DNA of 64,000 nt from SYIM01 sp964581825 (GCA_964581825.1 CAZORB010000004.1:1-64000); one strand, 5' to 3'. Shown: positions 35,773 to 44,040, counted from the first letter of the stretch. The notes: a model not told the origin generated them from the sequence alone. Translations and numbers: made by a program.

Positions 35773-36778
35773 AGGCCTCAACGATGCGCGCAACCAGCGG
35801 ATGGCGCACCACGTCGGTGCTATCGAAATGGGTGAACGCGATACCGCGAACACCTGCCAGAACCCGCCGCGCCTCAATCAGCCCCGATGCCTGCCCTTTG
35901 GGCAGATCAATTTGTGTGGCATCGCCGGTGACAACTGCCTTCGAGCCAAAGCCGATTCGCGTCAGAAACATCTTCATCTGTTCAGGCGTCGTGTTTTGCG
36001 CCTCATCGAGGATGATGAATGCGTGATTGAGCGTGCGCCCGCGCATGTAGGCAAGCGGTGCAATTTCGATCGCCTGCTTGTCAAACATTCGCGCGGTGCG
36101 GTCAAACCCCAGCAGATCGTAGAGCGCGTCATAAAGTGGTCGCAGGTAGGGGTCGACCTTCTGCGCGAGATCGCCAGGCAGAAAGCCCAGCCGCTCCCCC
36201 GCCTCGACGGCCGGGCGGGTGAGCACGATTCTTTTCACAGAGTCGCGCTCGAGCGCATCCACCGCGCAGGCCACAGCGAGGTAGGTTTTTCCTGTGCCCG
36301 CAGGCCCAATGCCGAAACTCACATCGTGCGCCAGGATGTTGCGCAGGTATTCGCGCTGACGCGGCGTGCGTCCCTGCAGATCCGAGCGACGGGTGTGCAG
36401 TACCGGGGATTCGTCGGTAGCCCCCGAGAGCGTATCCGCATCGGGCGCACCGCTTTGGCGGGCTCGTAGCTCAACCAGCCCCAGTTGGATATCGTCGAGG
36501 GTCAGTGGCGAGACCGCCAAGTGGTGAAAGTGCAGCATGGCCTCGCGGGCGCGTCGATTCGCAGCGCCTGCGCCCTCGATGGTGATGTGTGCACCCCGAC
36601 GGCCAATCTGCACGTCGTAGGCGGCGGCAATCTGGGCGATGTTGGCATCGAGCGGGCCGCACAGATTCACCAGTCGTTGGTTGCCGGCGTCCTGATCGCC
36701 TGCTTCCAGGTCGAATTCGATCCGTGCGTCTCGACGGCTTCTGGGCCCCGCTGTGCGGGCTGACGAGGCTTCAGTCAT
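35741..36778 (-). CDS. phoH: PhoH-like ATPase
   Basis: 345 residues from the ATG at 36778, which overlaps the miaB stop by 8 bases. It has a short N-terminal KH-like part, then a P-loop ATPase with Walker A SFGIGPAGTGKTYLAVA and Walker B AFIILDEAQNTTPEQMKMFLTRIG, plus VVTGDATQIDLP. YbeZ-type PhoH partners YbeY, which is next downstream. Confidence 0.95.
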   Translation of the reverse strand: MTEASSARTAGPRSRRDARIEFDLEAGDQDAGNQRLVNLCGPLDANIAQIAAAYDVQIGRRGAHITIEGAGAANRRAREAMLHFHHLAVSPLTLDDIQLGLVELRARQSGAPDADTLSGATDESPVLHTRRSDLQGRTPRQREYLRNILAHDVSFGIGPAGTGKTYLAVACAVDALERDSVKRIVLTRPAVEAGERLGFLPGDLAQKVDPYLRPLYDALYDLLGFDRTARMFDKQAIEIAPLAYMRGRTLNHAFIILDEAQNTTPEQMKMFLTRIGFGSKAVVTGDATQIDLPKGQASGLIEARRVLAGVRGIAFTHFDSTDVVRHPLVARIVEAYEKHTTQSAR

Positions 36779-38114
36779 GAATCGGCACTTCGCCGCGCAG
36801 TGAGTGCGGTAACGCACTGGTAATTCGCACCTCAACAAATTGGCCTAGAAGCCGATCGGGCCCTGCGAAATTGACGATTCGATTATTGGACGTGCGGCCG
36901 CTTAGCTCGCTCGCATCTTTCTTTGCCCGACCCTCAACCAGCACGCGCTGGGTGCTACCCACCATGGCCGCGCTGATCGCTCGCGCCTGGGTATCGATTT
37001 GCGACTGCAGACGCTGCAGCCGTGCGAGTTTTACCGCCTGCGGCGTATCGTCGACCAGGTCGGCGGCCGGGGTACCAGGCCGAGCGCTGAACACAAACGA
37101 GAAGGACGCATCGAATCCAACGTCTTGAACGAGTCGCATGGTCTGTTCAAAATCGGCATCGGTTTCGCCAGGGAATCCGACAATGAAGTCAGAGGACAGA
37201 CAGACGTCGGGTCTGGCGCTGCGCAGTCGACGAATGATCGATTTGTACTCGAGCGCGGTGTAGCCGCGCTTCATTGCCGTGAGCACCCGATCGGCGCCTG
37301 ATTGCACGGGCAGGTGAACCTGCGTGGCAAGTTTCTCGAGTCTGCCGTGGGCGTCGATCAGCCGCTGTGAAAACTCGCGGGGATGCGACGTGGTGTAGCG
37401 GATGCGTTCGATACCGGGGATGTCGGAGACGTAATCGAGCAGCAGCGCGAAGTCGGCCTTCTCAGAGGAAGCACCCATTGCGCCCAGGTAGGCGTTGACG
37501 TTCTGTCCGAGCAGCGTGACTTCCTTGACGCCCTGATCTGCGAGCCCTGCAACCTCGGTGAGAACATCGTCGAACGGACGCGAGACTTCTTCGCCGCGGG
37601 TGTAGGGCACCACGCAATAGCTGCAGTACTTGCTGCAGCCCTCCATGATGGAGACAAACGCCGTGACGCCATCAGAGCGCGGGGGGGGCAGGTGATCGAA
37701 TTTCTCGATTTCGGGAAAGCTGATATCCACTTGAGACCGCCCGCTCTGGCGGCGCTTTTCAAGTAGTTGCGGCAATCGGTGCAGGGTTTGCGGGCCAAAC
37801 ACCACGTCGACAAACGGCGCGCGCGACACGATGTTGGCGCCCTCCTGGCTGGCCACACAGCCGCCCACCCCTACGACCAGGTCCGGGCGCTCGCGCTTGA
37901 GTGCGCGCACCCGCCCCAGATCGGAGAACACTTTTTCCTGCGCCTTTTCGCGAACCGAGCAGGTATTGAAGAGGACGATATCAGCGTCCTCAAGGCGGTC
38001 GGTCAGGACCGCGCCCTCGCTTTCGGCGAGTACCTCGGCCATCTTGTCCGAGTCGTACTCGTTCATCTGGCAGCCGAAGGTTCGAATGTGGAGTTTGCGC
38101 GTCATGTGTGTCAT
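36771..38114 (-). CDS. miaB: MiaB, tRNA methylthiotransferase
   Basis: 447-residue radical-SAM enzyme. The N-terminal UPF0004 domain has its cluster cysteines in IRTFGCQMNEYDS, FNTCSVREKAQEK and VVGVGGCVASQEG. The radical SAM CxxxCxxC is in MEGCSKYCSYCVVPYTRGEE, and the TRAM domain is at the C-terminus (RVLVEGRAKKDASELSGRTSNNRIVNFAG). It makes ms2i6A37 in tRNA. First gene of the miaB-phoH-ybeY-corC-lnt run. Confidence 0.98.
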   Translation of the reverse strand: MTHMTRKLHIRTFGCQMNEYDSDKMAEVLAESEGAVLTDRLEDADIVLFNTCSVREKAQEKVFSDLGRVRALKRERPDLVVGVGGCVASQEGANIVSRAPFVDVVFGPQTLHRLPQLLEKRRQSGRSQVDISFPEIEKFDHLPPPRSDGVTAFVSIMEGCSKYCSYCVVPYTRGEEVSRPFDDVLTEVAGLADQGVKEVTLLGQNVNAYLGAMGASSEKADFALLLDYVSDIPGIERIRYTTSHPREFSQRLIDAHGRLEKLATQVHLPVQSGADRVLTAMKRGYTALEYKSIIRRLRSARPDVCLSSDFIVGFPGETDADFEQTMRLVQDVGFDASFSFVFSARPGTPAADLVDDTPQAVKLARLQRLQSQIDTQARAISAAMVGSTQRVLVEGRAKKDASELSGRTSNNRIVNFAGPDRLLGQFVEVRITSALPHSLRGEVPIHD

Positions 38115-38175
38115 TTTACCGGCCGCGGTCGATTACCGGACTTTTTCGGTGGGCAAGGCGTTTGGGAGAGAGTCA

Positions 38176-39093
38176 ATGAACGAGGCGTTTCTGCAGGACA
38201 AGGTGGTGTTGGTGACAGGCGCGGGTGGCGGAATTGGCCGAGAACTGGCGATTGCGTTGGCCGCACAGGGCGCCAAGGTGGTGGTGAATGATCTGGGTGC
38301 AAGCGTTACCGGAGAAGGGCAGGACCGCTCCCGGGCGCAGGCGGTGGTGGATGAGATACAGAGTGCAGGCGGTCAGGCCACCGCCAATGGCGATAGCGTT
38401 GCTGACTGGACGAGCGCGCACCGGATGGTGGAGCAGGCGCTCGATACCTTTGGGCGCATCGATGCGGTGATCAATAACGCAGGGATACTACGCGATCGCT
38501 TTTTTCATAACATGAGCGCTGACGAATGGCGGGCGGTGATTGATGTCCATCTGAACGGTACGTTTTATGTGTCGCGCGCGGCAGCACCGCATTTCAAAGC
38601 GCAGCAGTCGGGCGCCTACATTCACATGACCTCCACGTCCGGGCTGATTGGCAATTTCGGTCAGGCGAACTATGCAGCCGCCAAGCTGGGCATCGTGGCG
38701 CTGTCGAAATCGATCGCGCTCGACATGGCGAAGTTTGGCGTTCGATCCAACTGCATTTCGCCGTTTGCCTACAGCCGGATGATTGGATCGATTCCAACCG
38801 ATACGCCGGATCAGCAGGCTCGGGTCGAACGTCTGCAGCGCATGCAGACGCATCATATTGCGCCGCTCGCGGTGTATTTGGCGAGCGAGGCAGCCCGCGA
38901 GGTGACCGGTCAAATCTTTGCCGTGCGGGCCAACGAAATCTTTCTGATCAGCCAGAATCGCCCGGTGCGAAGCTTGCACAACTCGGACGGCTGGACGCCT
39001 CAGACGATCGCCGAGCGGGTGATTCCGGCGCTGCGGGCCTCGTTTTACAAACTGGAGCGTTCGCCCGATGTCTTCGACTGGGATCCGGTGTGA
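38176..39093 (+). CDS. SDR-family dehydrogenase (3-hydroxyacyl-CoA dehydrogenase type)
   Basis: 305 residues from the ATG at 38176, with GGGAGAG just upstream; the frame is open earlier but inside miaB. NAD-binding VVLVTGAGGGIGRELA, INNAGILRD, and a catalytic triad from TSTSGLIGNFGQANYAAAKLG (Ser, Tyr, Lys). The long GASVTGEGQDRSRAQAVVDEI insertion resembles the dehydrogenase of multifunctional peroxisomal beta-oxidation enzymes. Probably acts on a hydroxyacyl-CoA. Divergent from miaB, 61 bases apart. Confidence 0.9.
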   Translation: MNEAFLQDKVVLVTGAGGGIGRELAIALAAQGAKVVVNDLGASVTGEGQDRSRAQAVVDEIQSAGGQATANGDSVADWTSAHRMVEQALDTFGRIDAVINNAGILRDRFFHNMSADEWRAVIDVHLNGTFYVSRAAAPHFKAQQSGAYIHMTSTSGLIGNFGQANYAAAKLGIVALSKSIALDMAKFGVRSNCISPFAYSRMIGSIPTDTPDQQARVERLQRMQTHHIAPLAVYLASEAAREVTGQIFAVRANEIFLISQNRPVRSLHNSDGWTPQTIAERVIPALRASFYKLERSPDVFDWDPV

Positions 39094-39117
39094 ACTGACC
39101 CAGCGCTCGAACGCGAT

Positions 39118-39480
39118 CTACTGGCAGCGGTGCATGATCTGGCTGCCGTTGCCGTAAAAGTGCCGGACCCACTTGGTGTCGTTGCCGAAGAAGGCGAGCA
39201 GATCGCGTTCGCCCCCCAGCTGCTGGGCACCGACCCACACCAGCACGCCATCTCCATCAATTTGATCGCGTTTGATGCGGAACCGGGAGCCCGCGTCGGC
39301 GTCGCTGGTTTTAAACAGTTTCTGCTTCGGGTCGTAGCTTACCGAGTAGGTTTTGCCCTGATGCTGACACGTCATACGCACTTCCTGTGCGGCAAGCAAG
39401 GCAGGCGTGGCCAACAGGCAGGTTGCCGCGAGCACCCCGCAACGCAGCCGGCGGCTTATCGCGGATTGGTATCGCGGCAT
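39118..39480 (-). CDS. small periplasmic protein of unknown function
   Basis: 120 residues. A signal peptide (about residues 1-31, LAATCLLATPALLAA) and a mature part of about 89 residues, likely beta-rich, with two cysteines (residues 38 and 119) that could form a disulfide. I do not recognise a family. Its start lies 15 bases downstream of the permuted CD39-like gene on the same strand, so the two are probably co-transcribed. Convergent with the SDR gene. Confidence 0.75.
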   Translation of the reverse strand: MPRYQSAISRRLRCGVLAATCLLATPALLAAQEVRMTCQHQGKTYSVSYDPKQKLFKTSDADAGSRFRIKRDQIDGDGVLVWVGAQQLGGERDLLAFFGNDTKWVRHFYGNGSQIMHRCQ

Positions 39481-39495
39481 GCCAGATCTCGGCCG

Positions 39496-40854
39496 TTAGG
39501 GCTGGAGCATGGCGTTGCGAGCAAGATTCTGCCCAAGCCCAAGGAAAGTTTTGTTGTAGACGGTGATTGCTTTGCCGCCGATATTGACCGCGTACCGATT
39601 ATTGGCTGCATCGGCAGCTCCTGCCACTGGAAAGCTCACCTGAGTCGAAGCGCCGCCAACTTCGATGACCCCGTAAGTGCCTGACGCTTCCCCTGCACAC
39701 TCTGCCCGGGGTGCTGGCGTTGCCCTGAAGACGTCGCAAAGGTAATCATTTAGATTGATCCAGGTCCAGAGACCTTCTTCTTTATTGCCATCAATGGTCT
39801 CAATTCGCCCCGGGGTGTACGTGAGCGTAACGGACGCGGGGCTGGTCTGGTTTACCCGCCCATCGGCAATATACCTTCTCACTGCATCGTAAACCTCGCG
39901 CACAGCGCTATCGCCATGCTTTAGTGCCGCATCGCGCATGCCGGCAGTGGCGAGCAGGTCAACGACGATGTTGGTGTTCTGAGTGGCCACTGGCCAATTA
40001 CCCTTATCGAAATAGCCGGTGCGCAGTGCATTGAAAAGCGTATCAATGACCTTCGACTGCACTTCTGCCGGATTCGAAGAGCCAACGAAATTATCGATAC
40101 CACTGTCGGTACCCTTATGAGTGGTTAGCCACGTGACGACCGGATACGCTCCATCTTTGTATTCAACCTTGTAAAGCGACAGCCGGGTGCCGCTGCTGCC
40201 TGCATCAATTACCACGTGGTAGTCGCGACGGCAGTCTGCGCAGTTAGCGGCTCCGTACCGCTGCAGCAGGTAGCCTCGAGTCCAGGTAAGCACTGTTTTC
40301 CCATCTTGATCATCGGAGCTGAGCGTGCGCGCGATCGTGGGCGAGCGACCCTCGCGGAAAAGTCCGTTAACGCCAAAGAGCATCGTACTGATATAAGTGG
40401 CGTTGGCGCATTGATTAATGTCGTGCACAGACGGTTCACTGCCCAAGCGTTTGAGTATCGACGACCAGGCCGACGGACCCGCGCAGTAGGTTTCAAGCGT
40501 CGTTTGAAGGCGGGACGGCGTCGCGGTGATATCCCAGATCCGGTCCGATGACTTCCCGAACTGCGTCGCCCAGAACGCACTGTCGATACCGACAAACCGG
40601 CTCTGGCTCTGCCTGACATCGGGCAGCGCTCCGTTGGTGACCTGAGCGGCACTGATCACGCGCTCATAGCGCGATGAGCAAAGTGAATAGTTGTAGTTGC
40701 CAGTCGCGCCAAGCGTGCGCGCCGGATCCCGTAGGCCTGTTTCCGCAGGCATGTCGGTGGGGTAGCAGTTTTCGACCGATGCAATGATCGAGTCGCTGCA
40801 GCCACTCAAAACAATGAGAAGGCCGCTAAATAAGGCAGTCAGAAAAGACTTCAT
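39496..40854 (-). CDS. GDA1/CD39-family apyrase-like lipoprotein, apparently circularly permuted
   Basis: 452 residues. Lipobox LSGC (Cys19) marks an outer-envelope lipoprotein; AAGGG precedes the ATG at 40854. Conserved nucleoside-triphosphatase regions are clear in the C-terminal half: ACR1 VIDAGSSGTRLSLY (215-228), ACR2-like THKGTDSGIDNF (245-256), ACR3 LLATAGMRDA (300-309), NKEEGLWTWINLNDYL with the likely catalytic Glu (357-372), and ACR4 GVIEVGGASTQVSF (395-408). The chain then stops after KTFLGLGQNLAR, where family members continue for about 150 residues to ACR5. That missing part seems to be at the N-terminus instead: CYP, GNYNYSLC, SAFWATQFG, YCAGPSAW, CANATYISTMLFG and the ACR5-like TWTRGYLLQ (190-198). 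Likely hydrolyses extracellular nucleotides. The order is seen; the permutation is inferred. Confidence 0.8.
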   Translation of the reverse strand: MKSFLTALFSGLLIVLSGCSDSIIASVENCYPTDMPAETGLRDPARTLGATGNYNYSLCSSRYERVISAAQVTNGALPDVRQSQSRFVGIDSAFWATQFGKSSDRIWDITATPSRLQTTLETYCAGPSAWSSILKRLGSEPSVHDINQCANATYISTMLFGVNGLFREGRSPTIARTLSSDDQDGKTVLTWTRGYLLQRYGAANCADCRRDYHVVIDAGSSGTRLSLYKVEYKDGAYPVVTWLTTHKGTDSGIDNFVGSSNPAEVQSKVIDTLFNALRTGYFDKGNWPVATQNTNIVVDLLATAGMRDAALKHGDSAVREVYDAVRRYIADGRVNQTSPASVTLTYTPGRIETIDGNKEEGLWTWINLNDYLCDVFRATPAPRAECAGEASGTYGVIEVGGASTQVSFPVAGAADAANNRYAVNIGGKAITVYNKTFLGLGQNLARNAMLQP

Positions 40855-41059
40855 GAGTAACCCTTGAAATTGGGGCAGCGTGTATCGCAGCCCTGAGTTT
40901 CGATATTGCGTCGGAGTATCACTTTGACGCGCGGTATTTGAGCATACCGTCACGGCCTTTGCATCTCGCATGCTCACCCGTTGACCTCGGGTAAGGGGCT
41001 GGTCCACCGCGCCGTTACATTGCGTCGTTCGAATAACACCGGGCGTATCGCAGCGGCAG

Positions 41060-42076
41060 ATGGAATCAAACTCGGCGGAGTCTCTACTTACCCTGCAGGG
41101 CGACAGCCTCAAGATTCGTTTATTAATGCGGACCATCGATCAGGTCGCCGAGGCTGATGCGCCAGTGCTGATCATCGGGGAAACAGGCACAGGCAAGGAG
41201 CTCGTTGCCCGAGCGGTTCACCAGCGTTCGCGCCGTCGCGCTGGGCCGATGATTGCCGTGAACTGCGGTGCGATCGCGCCCACGCTGATGCAGTCTGAGC
41301 TGTTCGGGCACGAGCGACATGCGTTTACTGGCGCGGGGTCGCGCAGAATCGGCGCTGTCGAAGCGGCTCACCGAGGCGCGCTGTTCCTCGACGAGATTGG
41401 CGAGCTTCCGATGCCGCTTCAACCGGCCTTGCTGCGCGTGCTTCAGGATCGGCACGTGACCCGGCTCGGGTCGACCGCCGCCGTGCCAATCGATTTTCGT
41501 CTGCTCGCTGCAACGAATGTCAACCTCGAGCAGGCGATCAGCGACGGGCGTTTCCGCGAGGATCTCTTCTACCGAATCAATGTGCTCGTCTTGAATGTTC
41601 CGCCGCTTCGCGAACGCGGCGACGATCTATTGGTGCTTGCCGAACACTTCTTGAAGCAGTTTGGCCACGAAAGGCGGGGCCCGCCAATTCGTGGATTTAC
41701 TCGAGCGGCAACGGTAGCGATGCGTCAGCACCGTTGGCCGGGTAACGTGCGAGAGCTGATGAACTGTATTCAGCGAAGCGTGGTGTTGACCGAAGGCGTC
41801 TGGATCGACGCCCCCGTCCTGGGGCTTGGGCACAGTAATGGGGAACAGCGTCCGCTCAATCTGGCACAGGCACGCGATGCGTTCGAACGTGAGCTGGTTC
41901 GCGAGACTTTAAGGGTACACGGACACCGAATTGCTCCTGCCGCACGGCAGCTTGGCGTCTCACGGGTCACGCTGTATCGGATCGTGACCCGTCTCAAGCT
42001 CTCGGAACGTGAACCAGAGCCGACCGCCGGTGCTGCAGGTGTAACGCATCTGAGCTCCGACCGTATCGAACCCTGA
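41060..42076 (+). CDS. sigma-54-dependent activator without sensory domain
   Basis: 338 residues. The AAA+ domain starts almost at the N-terminus: Walker A GETGTGKE (40-47), sigma-54 contact loop HAFTGA (87-92, usual GAFTGA), Walker B GALFLDEIGEL (107-117), and the arginine-finger region FREDLFYRINVLVLNVPPLRERGDD. A C-terminal Fis-type helix-turn-helix is at RIAPAARQLGVSRVTLYRIV. With no receiver, GAF or PAS domain it resembles PspF/HrpR-type activators, whose activity is set by a partner or by expression. It lies directly upstream of a -24/-12 promoter for the RTX operon and is its probable activator. Confidence 0.92.
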   Translation: MESNSAESLLTLQGDSLKIRLLMRTIDQVAEADAPVLIIGETGTGKELVARAVHQRSRRRAGPMIAVNCGAIAPTLMQSELFGHERHAFTGAGSRRIGAVEAAHRGALFLDEIGELPMPLQPALLRVLQDRHVTRLGSTAAVPIDFRLLAATNVNLEQAISDGRFREDLFYRINVLVLNVPPLRERGDDLLVLAEHFLKQFGHERRGPPIRGFTRAATVAMRQHRWPGNVRELMNCIQRSVVLTEGVWIDAPVLGLGHSNGEQRPLNLAQARDAFERELVRETLRVHGHRIAPAARQLGVSRVTLYRIVTRLKLSEREPEPTAGAAGVTHLSSDRIEP

Positions 42077-42087
42077 ACACTAGCCAT

Positions 42088-42101
42088 TTGCGCCAGCGCA
42101 A
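42088..42101. promoter_or_regulatory. palindrome, candidate activator-binding site
   Basis: TTGCGC-CA-GCGCAA, a perfect 6-bp dyad with a 2-bp spacer, about 42 bases upstream of the -24 element. Position and symmetry suit binding of a Fis-type helix-turn-helix dimer. A related half (ATTGCGTCG) occurs at 40905 and 41019 upstream of the activator gene. Confidence 0.5.
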
Positions 42102-42143
42102 GCCCGACACAGTACTTCCTGAGAAATCAAGGCCCCGCGTAGC

Positions 42144-42158
42144 TGGTATGGGACTTGC
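42144..42158 (+). promoter_or_regulatory. sigma-54 (-24/-12) promoter of the RTX operon
   Basis: TGGTATGGGACTTGC matches the consensus TGGCAC-N5-TTGC with the invariant GG and GC exactly ten bases apart. Predicted transcription start near 42170, about 70 bases before the RTX start codon. A sigma-54 activator gene lies immediately upstream. Confidence 0.75.
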
Positions 42159-42242
42159 CGATGAGTTGAAACCGAGCACGATGGCTCCCTAGCGGGGTTG
42201 TCGATGAGCGGCTTTCGCAAATCAAACGTTTGGAGCAAGACC

Positions 42243-44015
42243 ATGGCTTTCGACAAAACCTACATCCTCTCGTCGAGCAACAACATCTGGAAAGATGTGG
42301 TGGCTGGCGCGAGCTCGCGCGTGTTCGCAGGTGGCGGTAATGATTCGATCTACGGTCGCGACGGCGACGATGAGCTGAACGGAGAAGACGGCGCGGACCG
42401 ACTGTTCGGCGAAACCGGTAACGACACGCTGAACGGCGGGGTCGGCAACGATACGTTGAGCGGGGGTGAGGACGACGATGAACTGAACGGTGGCGACGGC
42501 GATGACAGCCTGGCCGGCGATCAGGGCGATGATCTTCTTAACGGTGGCGAAGGCAACGACATCCTGGCGGGCGGCGACGGCGATGACGCGTTGAATGGCG
42601 GCGACGACGATGACACCCTGACGGGTGGCGCAGGCTCGGATCAACTCGCTGGTGACGCGGGGTCTGACCGTCTATCCGGCGGCGGTGGTGCAGACACGCT
42701 CTCGGGGGGGGCGGGAGAGGACACGCTCGCGGGCGACGCCGGGGACGACGTGCTGAGTGGCGGCGGCGATGACGACACGCTTAACGGCGGCGCGGGTAAC
42801 GACACCCTCCGCGGCGACGATGGCAGCGACAGCCTCAATGGTGGCGATGGCGCGGATCTGCTGGTGGGCGGTACGGGTAATGACACGCTGCTTGGCTCAA
42901 CAGGCGATGACCTGCTGGAGGGCGGCAGTGGCGCGGACAGCCTTGACGGCGGCGACGGCAACGACGAGCTGATGGGCGGCGATGACAACGATGTGATGTA
43001 TGGCGGCGCCGGTGACGACTTCCAGGACGGTGGTAAGGGCAACGATCTGGTGCTCGACAATGGCGGCTACGACACCCTGTTCGGCGGTTCGGGTAACGAT
43101 ACCGTGCGTGGTGGCGATGATGACGACATGCTGTATGGCGAGGATGGCAACGATCGTCTGTGGGGCGAGAACGGTAACGACACCGCCGACGGCGGCACCG
43201 GAAACGACGTGCTGCAGGGCGGCGCCGGCAATGACATGCTGATGGGCGCCGATGGTGATGACACGCTGGTGGGCGGCGAAGGCGCTGATGAACTCGATGG
43301 CGGTGACAACGACGACTCGCTGCGTGGTGACGGTGGTAACGACTCGATCATGGGCGGGCTCGGCGACGACATGGCCGACGGCGGGGCGGGCAATGATTCG
43401 GTGGCCGGCGGCGAAGGCAATGACATGCTGATGGGAGGCCTCGGCCGCGACGCGCTCTACGGTGGCACCGAAGACGACACCTTGTATGGCGGCGCGCAGG
43501 ACGACATGCTCTCCGGTGGTGATCAGCAGGATGAGCTGTGGGGCGAAGCGGGCAAGGACACCTTGTGCGGTGGCCTTGGTAACGACGTACTCGATGGCGG
43601 CAGCGACAACGATACGTTGATGGGCGGCGATCAGGATGACACGATGACCGGTGGCCTCGGCGCCGACAAATTCGTGTTCACAGTCGCGATCGGCGAGAAC
43701 GATGGGATGGCCAGCTGGCTCGATTCCTTCGACCTCTCGAGCACCGACGAGATCCTCGATCCGGAATGGCGCGACACGCTGCGCTTCGAAGTCGATGATC
43801 CCGAGATCAATACGGTCGAGGAGCTGGATGCCTACGTCTTTGTGATCGACGATGGCACCGATGTGATGATCTATTTCAACCGCGATGGCGACGACAGCTG
43901 GACCGGCGACGCTGAGGACGCGATCATCCTTCGGGGCACCGGCATTGCTCCAGGCTCAGAGGGCATCTCGTCGCTCACCGAGCTGCTGAGCTCAATCAAT
44001 ATCGAAGTTGTATAA
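42243..44015 (+). CDS. RTX-repeat protein secreted by type I system
   Basis: 590 residues. After a 29-residue leader (MAFDKTYILSSSNNIW and on) the protein is 50 consecutive nine-residue Ca-binding repeats (GGxGxDxLx; residues 30-479) without a single insertion. A C-terminal domain of about 110 residues follows and ends SSINIEVV, as expected of a type I secretion signal. No enzymatic or adhesive domain is recognisable; the product is extremely Asp/Gly-rich and acidic with one Cys (KDTLCG). ATG at 42243 has GGAG 7 bases upstream; ATG at 42204 is the alternative. Ca-dependent folding into a long beta-roll outside the cell is expected. Role unknown: perhaps surface layer, matrix or calcium buffer. 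Confidence 0.9.
   Translation: MAFDKTYILSSSNNIWKDVVAGASSRVFAGGGNDSIYGRDGDDELNGEDGADRLFGETGNDTLNGGVGNDTLSGGEDDDELNGGDGDDSLAGDQGDDLLNGGEGNDILAGGDGDDALNGGDDDDTLTGGAGSDQLAGDAGSDRLSGGGGADTLSGGAGEDTLAGDAGDDVLSGGGDDDTLNGGAGNDTLRGDDGSDSLNGGDGADLLVGGTGNDTLLGSTGDDLLEGGSGADSLDGGDGNDELMGGDDNDVMYGGAGDDFQDGGKGNDLVLDNGGYDTLFGGSGNDTVRGGDDDDMLYGEDGNDRLWGENGNDTADGGTGNDVLQGGAGNDMLMGADGDDTLVGGEGADELDGGDNDDSLRGDGGNDSIMGGLGDDMADGGAGNDSVAGGEGNDMLMGGLGRDALYGGTEDDTLYGGAQDDMLSGGDQQDELWGEAGKDTLCGGLGNDVLDGGSDNDTLMGGDQDDTMTGGLGADKFVFTVAIGENDGMASWLDSFDLSSTDEILDPEWRDTLRFEVDDPEINTVEELDAYVFVIDDGTDVMIYFNRDGDDSWTGDAEDAIILRGTGIAPGSEGISSLTELLSSINIEVV
42330..43679 (+). repeat. 50 tandem 27-bp units encoding RTX nonapeptides
   Basis: 1350 bp read in exact 27-bp phase, each unit encoding G-G-x-G-x-D-x-L-x or a close variant (for example GGAGNDTLRG-type units). 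Units differ at DNA level, with GGCGGC and AACGAC/GATGAC words recurring. Confidence 0.95.
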
Positions 44016-44040
44016 GTCCCTAGGCTAGCGATCCGGTGGG

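Noticed and set aside
37831..38175. Upstream extension of the SDR frame to 37831
   Set aside because: It runs antisense inside miaB; the ATG at 38176 has a good ribosome site and begins the Rossmann fold.
40994..41012. Possible second -24/-12 promoter before the activator gene (GG-N10-GC at GGCTGGTCCACCGC)
   Set aside because: Flanking bases do not match the consensus beyond the GG and GC.
40855..41136. Upstream extension of the permuted apyrase frame to 41136
   Set aside because: It crosses the divergent activator's start and lacks any signal; the ATG at 40854 gives a ribosome site and a lipoprotein signal peptide.
42198..42242. TTG at 42198 or ATG at 42204 as start of the RTX protein
   Set aside because: The ATG at 42243 has GGAG at ideal spacing; the earlier codons add a short Ser/Lys leader unlike the family. 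Not excluded.
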